Assembly (NCBI GenBank): GCA_043783155.1
Contig: JAYVZS010000072.1
Span: 1 to 12,400, forward strand
Length of the DNA stretch: 12,400 nt
Source: JAPLDA01 sp043783155
GTDB taxonomy: Bacteria > Bacteroidota > Bacteroidia > AKYH767-A > 2013-40CM-41-45
Direction of reading: 5' to 3'
Made by a program: the position numbers and the translations under genes
Shown: piece after piece, positions 6,857 through 12,400 of the stretch
Layout of the letters: every line of letters begins with the position of its first letter
Position numbering within the stretch: the first letter of the stretch is position 1
The notes under the pieces: model-generated
The model's database searches: none
The model's input: the letters and a program-made list of their open reading frames with translations, nothing else
Told to the model about the DNA's origin: nothing

Positions 6857-7663
6857 TCAGTCAATGGGATTTAGTGCACTCATGAATTGTATAATGTGTT
6901 GCGAATATTGTTGAACAAACGGAGTTGGATGCACCGGCGATCGTTTTCTTGGATCAGGTAAAATGGCCGCGATAAGTGCAGCTTCTCTCACGGATAATTT
7001 TTTCGCCGGCTTGTGATAATATTCCTGTGCAGCGGCTTCCGCTCCGTAAATGCCGTCACCCACTTCAATTACGTTCAGGTACACTTCCATAATTCTTTCC
7101 TTGCTCCAGAAGACTTCAATCAGAAACGTGAAATAGACTTCAAAACCTTTCCTGACCCAGCTGCGCGCGGGAAACAGAAAAACATTTTTAGCTGTTTGCT
7201 GGCTGATAGTACTGGCACCACGCAGCTTTTTCCCCTTGTGCTTTGCATTGTATTCCTGCGCTTTCCTGATCGCTTTAAAATCGAACCCATTGTGTTCGGC
7301 AAAATTCTGGTCTTCGGCAGCCATGACAGCCAGCGACATCGTCACCGAAATCTGATCGAAAGATTTCCAGTTTTTTTTCAGTTTGATTTCTTTGCCATCT
7401 AATTTCTGCTGCACACACCGGATCACCATTAAGGGAGTAAAAGGAATCGGGACGAAACGAAAAAAAATAACAGAAGCAATACTCAATATGAAAAACCATT
7501 TGGTGATTTTCCAGAGAATACGAGGAAGTTTGCGGAAGAAATTTTTCACTGTTAAAAGTTGAACGTTTAATTTGCAAAGTTGTTCGATTGACTGAACATT
7601 TAGAAACTGCTTAAACTTAAACTTTTTACCTTTCCTGATCTTCTCCTTCTTCAACAGGCGCAT
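6857..7663 (-). CDS. mtgA: monofunctional peptidoglycan glycosyltransferase
   Basis: GT51 enzyme that polymerises lipid II into glycan strands at the outer face of the inner membrane, without a transpeptidase domain. 268 residues from ATG 7663. One transmembrane helix (about 53-70) is followed by VPIPFTPLMV (71-80), very similar to E. coli MtgA. Motif 1 is AAEDQNFAEHNGFD (115-128) with catalytic Glu117; motif 2 is RGASTISQQTAKN (148-160); motif 3 covers RKGFE (171-175) to the WSKERIMEVYLN segment (186-197); GDGIYGAEAAAQEYYHKPA (202-220) and EAALIAAILPDP (227-238) follow. All hallmark residues are present, so it should be active. The ATG start overlaps the upstream Asp-box gene by 38 bp, suggesting co-transcription. 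The first 38 residues are Lys/Gln-rich and outside the conserved family; an in-frame GTG at 7549 (residue 39, VKNFFRKLP) would give a 230-residue protein of typical MtgA length and is a real alternative start. Confidence 0.95.
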   Translation of the reverse strand: MRLLKKEKIRKGKKFKFKQFLNVQSIEQLCKLNVQLLTVKNFFRKLPRILWKITKWFFILSIASVIFFRFVPIPFTPLMVIRCVQQKLDGKEIKLKKNWKSFDQISVTMSLAVMAAEDQNFAEHNGFDFKAIRKAQEYNAKHKGKKLRGASTISQQTAKNVFLFPARSWVRKGFEVYFTFLIEVFWSKERIMEVYLNVIEVGDGIYGAEAAAQEYYHKPAKKLSVREAALIAAILPDPRKRSPVHPTPFVQQYSQHIIQFMSALNPID

Positions 7664-10589
7664 CTTTCTTCCCTGCCTTTACCGTAAAATTTTTGTTGAT
7701 CCTATGTCCTTTACCATCGGCGAGTTCAACAGAATAATTTCCGGCGATGAGATAATATTTTTTGTTGTCGGCCTGCTTTACAAAAACTGTTTTACCTCTT
7801 TTTTTATCCGTGAAAGATTTTTCAAACAACTTCACAACAGAAGAATCTATTTCAAGATTGTAAGAAAGATAGTTCAGGCCTGCTTCTGAAGAATCATGAA
7901 ATGAATAAAGCTGCAACCCTTTTTCTGATTTAATGCTGATCGTTGTTATATGTTTTTCCTTTGAGTAATACGGAATCGTCATATCAGAGCCGGCTACAGA
8001 CTCATCAAACGAATTCGTTTTCTTTCCGCGGTTCTTATTAAACACAGGATTTGAAATATCAAAAACATACAATGGTTTTTGTAAAAGAGAATCCGTGAGT
8101 TGTTGCAATTCGGCAAGTGAAGCAATGTAAATGGATCTGCCGTGGGTACCCAACACAATTTCATTGTCGCGCGGATGTATCACAAGATCATGAACGGGCA
8201 CACGCGGCAACGCTCCGTTCATCGCCATAAAAGATTTTCCTTTGTTGAGAGAAACGTACAATCCGTTGTCGGTGCCGACATACACGATGTTTTCATTCTT
8301 TGTATCCTCCTTTACGATGTTGATTGGTTCTGAAGGAAGATCGTTGCCCAATTGTTTCCACGTGTCTCCGTAATCTTCAGACATAAAAAGATATGGTTGG
8401 AAATTATCGTTGCGGTAACCATTCAGGGAAGCATACACTCTTCCTTCTTTAAAACCGGAAGCATTAACTCGGCTTACATACAAGCCCTGTGGAAGTTGAT
8501 CAGAAATCTTTTTCCATGTGTATCCGTCATCTTTTGATAACCAGACGAGACCATCATCGGTTCCAAGAAAAATCAATCCGAATTTTAACGGAGATTCAGA
8601 AATGGTTGTGATCGTATTAAAAGGAACATCACCTTTCTTATCATGCATCGTAAGATCATCGGAAAGTGTGAGCATGTCTTCACCTTTGTTCATGGAACGA
8701 TGAAATCGGTTCGTGCCCATGTACAGAATATCCTGGTTGTGACGCGAAAGCCAGATTGGTGTCTGCCAGTTGAAACGATAATTCGCTTCACCTACATTAT
8801 TTTTCGGTTTGATGTCTTTATCGTTGCCGTCATTTTTATTCACCCTGGAATAATATCCGAACTGGGAACCGGTATAAACCGTTGCATTGTCGCGCGTGTC
8901 AATCTGGACCTGCATACCATCTCCGCCGCCAATTCTTTTAAAAGGATATTGTCCTTCCTGCAACCATGATTTATTTTCGCCATTTGTGGAAGGACCTGTC
9001 CATACACCATTATCCTGCAAGCCGCCATATACATTGTAAGGTTTTTCCATGTCTACTCCCACCGAATAAAACTGTCCGACAGCGGGTGTGTTTGCTTTGA
9101 ACCAGTTCTTTCCATCATCATACGAGATGTTGAGTCCGCCATCATTTCCAATAATCATGTGTCCGTCTTTTTTTGTACTCATCCACACGGTATGATGATC
9201 GCCATGTGTGTTGTCGCCGTCAATGGATTTGAAAGTTTTACCTCCATCGGTCGACATCAGCAATGGCAGACCACAGATCACAATCTTATCCGGATTAAAA
9301 GATGAAACAAAAATTTTTCCAAAGTAATAACCATAGGTGTAAGATAGGTTGTGAAGATCATCGGTGTTTACTTTTTTCCAGGAAACTCCTTCGTCTTCAC
9401 TTTTATAAACTTCTGCGCCGATGATGGGTGTGTCAAACAAAGCATTGTTAGCGTCGTTGAGATAAGCAACTACATCATTCGGTTGAATTGAATCTTTTTT
9501 TATCAAATTTTTTACAACAGATGAAGAATATTTTTCGGGAAAGCTATGATGCCGTAAAAAATCATTCAGTTTTTTTTCGTCAAGCTTCAGAAAATTTTCT
9601 TTTGAAATATCTTTCATATCTTTTATCTCGATTACAGATGTATCCTTCGTTGCATCTTCCTTTTTGTGAGATTGGTTGTCGAGAATTGCGTAGATGATTT
9701 TTGAGACCTCACCCCCGACACCTCTTCCAGAGAGGGGAGAAGAAACTGCAACTCCAATTCTTCCAACGCCATCACCCTGGGGAAATCCGGATCCTTCTTT
9801 CGTCAGCAACGACCATTTCTCTCCACCGTCAACACTTTTATAAATTCCTGACGAAGCTCCGCTCTCCGTAAAATTCCATGCGCGTCGTTCGCGATGCCAC
9901 ATAGACGCATACAACACATTGTCATTTGCAGGATCAATGGCAAGATCAACGGCGCCGGTATTTTCATCCACACTTAAAACAAGTTTCCAGGTGTGTCCTG
10001 CATCAACAGATTTGTAAACACCACGCTCTTTGTTCGAAGAATATAAATGTCCGAGTACAGCGACCCAGAGAACATCAGGATTAGTCGGATGTAAAATTAT
10101 TTTTCCGATGTGATGCGATTCAGGAAGTCCTTTGTAATTCCATGTTTTTCCGGAATCGATACTAAGGTAGATTCCGTTGCCTGCATAAGAACTGCGGCTT
10201 GAATTTACTTCGCCTGTTCCCACCCAGATATGTTTTGTTTTCCAGTCGACTGCAATGTCACCAATTGTGATGACGTCCTCTTTGTCAAACACCGGAGTAA
10301 AAGATTGACCATTATTTTTTGTGTACCACAAGCCACCGGATGCATAAGCAACATAAAACTCAGTAGGGTCATCGGGATTTACATCAACATCGACAGCACG
10401 ACCGCTCATGATAGACGGGCCAACATTTCTGAACTTCAGATTTTTTACGAGTGAATTTTCTTCCAGTGCTTTTCGTTTGCTGATACCCTTCATTCTTTCT
10501 TCAGCTGAAGAAGGATTTTGTGCGGATTGAGCGTATATAAGAAACGGAAAAATAATAACGGCGATAGCAGGAAGTATTTTTTTTATCAT
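7626..10589 (-). CDS. secreted Vps10/sortilin-like Asp-box (BNR) repeat protein
   Basis: 987 residues, exported by a Sec signal peptide (MIKK, hydrophobic core 5-19, site near YAQSAQ). The body is a beta-propeller array with Asp-boxes S-x-D-x-G-x-x-W/F at 143-150, 194-201, 252-259, 397-404, 446-453, 489-496, 685-692 and 737-744, plus degenerate ones near 90-97 and 780-787. This matches the large Bacteroidota family usually labelled 'glycosyl hydrolase' or sortilin-like. I see no catalytic residues that would justify a hydrolase call; Asp-boxes are structural. Residues ~309-385, between two propeller blades, are helical and charged. The C-terminal ~145 residues (about 840-987) form a separate beta domain, and no T9SS tail is visible. 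Odd: residues ~284-296 (SPLSGRGVGGEVS) are encoded by a repeat resembling the intergenic element at 10683-10716. The stop lies inside the start of mtgA. Confidence 0.92.
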   Translation of the reverse strand: MIKKILPAIAVIIFPFLIYAQSAQNPSSAEERMKGISKRKALEENSLVKNLKFRNVGPSIMSGRAVDVDVNPDDPTEFYVAYASGGLWYTKNNGQSFTPVFDKEDVITIGDIAVDWKTKHIWVGTGEVNSSRSSYAGNGIYLSIDSGKTWNYKGLPESHHIGKIILHPTNPDVLWVAVLGHLYSSNKERGVYKSVDAGHTWKLVLSVDENTGAVDLAIDPANDNVLYASMWHRERRAWNFTESGASSGIYKSVDGGEKWSLLTKEGSGFPQGDGVGRIGVAVSSPLSGRGVGGEVSKIIYAILDNQSHKKEDATKDTSVIEIKDMKDISKENFLKLDEKKLNDFLRHHSFPEKYSSSVVKNLIKKDSIQPNDVVAYLNDANNALFDTPIIGAEVYKSEDEGVSWKKVNTDDLHNLSYTYGYYFGKIFVSSFNPDKIVICGLPLLMSTDGGKTFKSIDGDNTHGDHHTVWMSTKKDGHMIIGNDGGLNISYDDGKNWFKANTPAVGQFYSVGVDMEKPYNVYGGLQDNGVWTGPSTNGENKSWLQEGQYPFKRIGGGDGMQVQIDTRDNATVYTGSQFGYYSRVNKNDGNDKDIKPKNNVGEANYRFNWQTPIWLSRHNQDILYMGTNRFHRSMNKGEDMLTLSDDLTMHDKKGDVPFNTITTISESPLKFGLIFLGTDDGLVWLSKDDGYTWKKISDQLPQGLYVSRVNASGFKEGRVYASLNGYRNDNFQPYLFMSEDYGDTWKQLGNDLPSEPINIVKEDTKNENIVYVGTDNGLYVSLNKGKSFMAMNGALPRVPVHDLVIHPRDNEIVLGTHGRSIYIASLAELQQLTDSLLQKPLYVFDISNPVFNKNRGKKTNSFDESVAGSDMTIPYYSKEKHITTISIKSEKGLQLYSFHDSSEAGLNYLSYNLEIDSSVVKLFEKSFTDKKRGKTVFVKQADNKKYYLIAGNYSVELADGKGHRINKNFTVKAGKKDAPVEEGEDQER
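9704..9740. repeat. dispersed palindromic repeat, in-frame copy inside the Asp-box gene
   Basis: The plus strand carries CCTCACCCCCG (9707-9717), identical over 11 nt to the intergenic copy at 10683-10693. A palindromic segment follows, CCTCT-tccag-AGAGG (9721-9735). On the coding strand it is read through as SPLSGRGVGGEV without frameshift or stop, replacing the short turn expected between RIGVAVS and IIYAILDN of a propeller blade. Confidence 0.6.
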
Positions 10590-10682
10590 GCGAATTAATT
10601 TAGACGGGATGAAGATAAGTGGAAAAGAGAATTATTGGTGTTAAGGAAAATTAACAAGTGATTACTTTGGTCTCATTGACGG
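10590..10682 (-). promoter_or_regulatory. upstream region of the Asp-box gene
   Basis: This ~90-bp stretch lies between the intergenic repeat and ATG 10589 and should contain the promoter of the Asp-box/mtgA unit, because a strong terminator sits just upstream. The best -7-like string on the minus strand is TATCTTCA (two mismatches to TAnnTTTG), so the exact promoter is not resolved. Confidence 0.3.
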
Positions 10683-10716
10683 CCTCACCCCCGGCCTCTC
10701 TCCAAAAGGAGAGTGG
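10683..10716. repeat. dispersed palindromic repeat, intergenic copy
   Basis: CCTCACCCCCG (10683-10693) is followed by the hairpin CCTCTCTCC-AAAA-GGAGAGTGG (10695-10716), a 9-bp stem with one T-T mismatch. The string resembles C-rich repeats that I recall occurring between genes in Bacteroidota genomes; copy number in this genome cannot be seen here. It abuts the terminator stem directly. Confidence 0.6.
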
Positions 10717-10756
10717 AAAAGAAAAGAGCCGCATTTACAGCGGCTCTTTTCTTTTC
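10716..10756 (-). terminator. strong intrinsic terminator after the T9SS cargo gene
   Basis: A perfect 17-bp inverted repeat (10716-10732 and 10740-10756) surrounds a 7-nt loop. The GC-rich core GAGCCGC/GCGGCTC sits next to the loop, with A-rich and T-rich outer arms. It lies 20 bp past the stop of the repeat-protein gene ending at 10776. The outer arm supplies T-rich 3' sequence on either strand, so it could act in both directions; here only the minus strand brings in transcription. Confidence 0.9.
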
Positions 10757-10775
10757 TGAAGTAAGAACGACAGGT

Positions 10776-12035
10776 TTATTTTAACATCACCAATTTGCTT
10801 TCTGATGAAACGCGATCGTCGGAAATAATCCCACAGTAATAAATTCCGTTGCTTAAGTCGGATAAATCGATTCTCTCTGTTCCTTCCATACCTGCTAAGA
10901 TTCTCCGGAAGATAATTTTACCGGTCACATCTTTTATCAGGAGTTCGGAATTAGGAGAAGCCACAGAATACAAAACGACGAAACTGCCTTTTCCCGGATT
11001 CGGAAGAATGTGAATACCAAAGTTACCGGAAAGTTCGTGGATTCCGATTACACCAATGTTGAATGTATCAGCTGCTGCTTCACTCCATCTGCCGAGCTGG
11101 TCTCTCACTCTTACGAATAAACTATGAGACCCGAGAGGCAATCCGGCAGCACTTGCACTGGAGGTAATGTCAATAGAATCAGCCGCTGTAAATGACGGAG
11201 AAACAGAGAGACCGTTTCCCTGACCGGGATCTATATCAAAGAAATATTCCGCATCTGTGATTAAAACTGTTGTTGAAGTTATCACAGTATCGATAAAGAA
11301 ATTTCTTCCTTCGTATAAACTCCAGACACCGCTTACATTTTTAACACGCACAAAAAGATCGTGAAATCCTTTTGACAAACCCGTTGTGTTAATGTTAGAC
11401 AGGATGTCAACAGAATCCGCAGTGGCGCCTGTTGAAATCGAGGTACCATTGCCTACTCCCGGATCGGTGTCAATAAAATATTCGGCGGAAGCAATCTGTA
11501 ATTGTGAAACGGTAGCGGCAGGAATGATGTAGAAATTTCTTCCTTCGTACAAACTCCAGATGCCATTCACGTCTTTCACCCGAACAAATAAATTATGAAA
11601 CCCTCCCGGAAGACCGTTAACTGAGAACGATGCGCTGATATCAATTGAATCAGCGGGAGCACCTGTGGCGATCGTTGTTCCGTTTCCAACGCCCGGATCA
11701 GTATCCACGAAATATTCAGCATTCGTAATCAGGTATTGTGTGAACGCAGCAGGAGCAAAAATAAAGAAATTTCTTCCTTCGTATAAACTCCATTTACCCG
11801 TTGTATAGCGGGCACGGATAAACAATTTATGAAAACCGGCACCCAACCCAACAGTGCTGGCTGAGCCGGTAATATCAACAGAATCGGCAGGAGATGGTAC
11901 TGCGATCGCGGTTCCGTTTCCGACACCGGGATCTGAGTCAAAGAAGTATTCTGCCTTGTTTATTTGCTGCGCAAAAGACGAGCAGCAGAACAGAACACCT
12001 GTAACAAATACGATTAACCTAATAAACGTTTTCAT
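10776..12035 (-). CDS. T9SS-secreted protein with four 78-residue repeats
   Basis: 419 residues, function unknown. Signal peptide: MKTFIRLIVFVTGVLFCCSS, cleavage near SFAQ (20-23). Four tandem repeats begin with AEYF/AEYFV-type strands at residues 28, 106, 184 and 262, exactly 78 residues apart. Each has D-x-D-P-G-x-G-NG (33-41 in repeat 1), then ADS-(I/V)-DI, G-(F/S)-H-x-LF-(V/I)-R and, in the first three, WSLYEGRNF-(F/Y)-I. The DxDPGxGNG loop looks like a possible calcium-binding turn; that is inference. Residues ~334-419 are a type A T9SS sorting domain: ILPNPGKGSF (343-352), LLIKDVTGKII (365-375), IDLSDLSNGIYY (389-400) and a final KLVMLK. The product should therefore cross the outer membrane and be anchored or released at the surface. 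It starts 28 bp after the beta-helix-like gene, probably in one operon, and is closed by a strong terminator. Confidence 0.9.
   Translation of the reverse strand: MKTFIRLIVFVTGVLFCCSSFAQQINKAEYFFDSDPGVGNGTAIAVPSPADSVDITGSASTVGLGAGFHKLFIRARYTTGKWSLYEGRNFFIFAPAAFTQYLITNAEYFVDTDPGVGNGTTIATGAPADSIDISASFSVNGLPGGFHNLFVRVKDVNGIWSLYEGRNFYIIPAATVSQLQIASAEYFIDTDPGVGNGTSISTGATADSVDILSNINTTGLSKGFHDLFVRVKNVSGVWSLYEGRNFFIDTVITSTTVLITDAEYFFDIDPGQGNGLSVSPSFTAADSIDITSSASAAGLPLGSHSLFVRVRDQLGRWSEAAADTFNIGVIGIHELSGNFGIHILPNPGKGSFVVLYSVASPNSELLIKDVTGKIIFRRILAGMEGTERIDLSDLSNGIYYCGIISDDRVSSESKLVMLK
11089..11954 (-). repeat. four-copy tandem array, 234-bp period
   Basis: The four protein repeats sit at an exact 234-bp spacing. 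A 32-nt block in the WSLYEGRNFF region is identical between 11293-11324 and 11761-11792 (468 bp = two periods apart), with a near-identical version at 11527-11558. The fourth, C-terminal copy (residues 262-327) has lost this block and reads RWSEAAADTF. This shows DNA-level similarity, not only protein similarity, among the first three copies. Confidence 0.85.
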
Positions 12036-12063
12036 CCTGATAAGATTTAGTATAGGTTAATAA

Positions 12064-12400
12064 TCAATTTTGTTTACGCGCCTTAAATTCAAAATTGATC
12101 GTTCCGTTAAGTGGTATACTTGTGTTACTGATGTTTAACAAAGTCATTTGAGGCAAGGTGGAAGCTCCTGTAAAATTTGGCATCGGGTTAGCACCACCAA
12201 AAATTCCAATGTCGGATCCGTCGGATGCACCGTTGTGACCAACGCTTGCATTCAACACATGCCAGTCGGTTGTAAGCAGAGCAGGGTATGTCGCAGGCTG
12301 TGTCACACCATTCGCATACACGGTAGAAGGAGTTAGGTTGTTGTGATTTCCGGTACCGGAATTGGTTCCGAAAGGAACAACATCGGGGCTACCGAAAATA
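12064..12400 (-). CDS. C-terminal end of a secreted, probably beta-helix protein (5' end outside window)
   Basis: The frame is open from the window edge to the stop at 12064-12066, giving 112 visible residues; the real start lies outside. The GTG at 12321 is only an internal codon, since the frame continues upstream without a stop. The segment holds FGTNSGTGNHNN, TDWHVLNASVGHNGASDGSDIGIF as short consecutive stretches, GGANPMPNF and a closing beta segment (LNGTINFEFKARKQN). The 'SDGSDIGIFGG' turn and 'LPQMTLLNISN...NGTINFEFKA' ending resemble the tails of Bacteroidota right-handed beta-helix/surface proteins. No T9SS sorting domain is present at this C-terminus. It lies 28 bp upstream of the repeat protein, suggesting co-transcription. 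The family call is by pattern, and moderate. Confidence 0.75.
   Translation of the reverse strand, partial: IFGSPDVVPFGTNSGTGNHNNLTPSTVYANGVTQPATYPALLTTDWHVLNASVGHNGASDGSDIGIFGGANPMPNFTGASTLPQMTLLNISNTSIPLNGTINFEFKARKQN

Noticed and set aside
7013..7402. Plus-strand 129-codon frame opposite mtgA
   Set aside because: It covers the GT51 catalytic motifs in antisense; a shadow frame without start signals or homology.
8643..8969. Plus-strand 108-codon frame opposite the Asp-box gene
   Set aside because: Antisense to conserved propeller sequence, with no independent support.
10658..10672. Plus-strand TACTTTG string resembling a -7 promoter box
   Set aside because: Spacing within the box is one base short of TAnnTTTG, and no plus-strand gene lies downstream.
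12064..12321. Stand-alone 85-residue gene starting at GTG 12321
   Set aside because: The frame stays open to the window edge with in-character residues upstream, so this is the tail of a longer gene.
1..12400. Defence system, mobile element, CRISPR array or biosynthetic cluster
   Set aside because: No transposase, integrase, nuclease, helicase, toxin-antitoxin pair, regularly spaced short repeats or modular synthase was found; the only repeat array is inside a coding gene.

Overview
The window looks like an ordinary chromosomal stretch of a Bacteroidota bacterium, probably of the Chitinophagales/Sphingobacteriia type. The evidence is a type IX secretion (T9SS) C-terminal sorting domain, a secreted Asp-box (BNR/Vps10-like) protein of the kind common in that phylum, promoter-like TAnnTTTG boxes, little sign of Shine-Dalgarno sequences, and moderate-to-low GC. 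I see no tRNA, rRNA, CRISPR array, transposase, integrase or phage gene. The assignment to a phylum is inference from gene content.

Layout. 1-1477 (minus): a YbiT-like ABC-F translation factor, cut at its 3' end by the window edge. 1478-1660: divergent promoter gap. 1661-2680 (plus): a VAT-1/quinone-oxidoreductase-like MDR enzyme. 2833-3763 (plus): two closely spaced genes of unknown function, one secreted and one membrane-anchored. 3783-4505 (minus): a short-chain dehydrogenase. 4625-5173 (plus): a small outer-membrane beta-barrel-like protein. 5181-6599 (minus): a multi-pass membrane protein resembling GT-C glycosyltransferases. 6600-6856: the longest gap without a gene (257 bp). 6857-10589 (minus): a 987-residue secreted Asp-box protein whose end overlaps the start of mtgA, a monofunctional peptidoglycan glycosyltransferase. 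10590-10775: a dispersed-repeat-like hairpin directly beside a very strong terminator. 10776-12400 (minus): a T9SS cargo protein with four exact 78-residue repeats, 28 bp downstream of the tail of what looks like a secreted beta-helix protein cut by the window edge.

Most genes are envelope or secreted proteins: cell-wall synthesis (mtgA), a possible glycan-transfer membrane enzyme, an outer-membrane barrel and surface/secreted repeat proteins. The rest are housekeeping oxidoreductases and a translation factor. I see no single multigene pathway. The most noteworthy sequence-level features are (i) a repeat resembling the intergenic hairpin that has been read in frame inside the Asp-box protein, (ii) an ABC-F protein in which one composite ATP site is degenerate on both of its halves while the other is intact, and (iii) the perfectly periodic 234-bp repeat array in the T9SS cargo gene.
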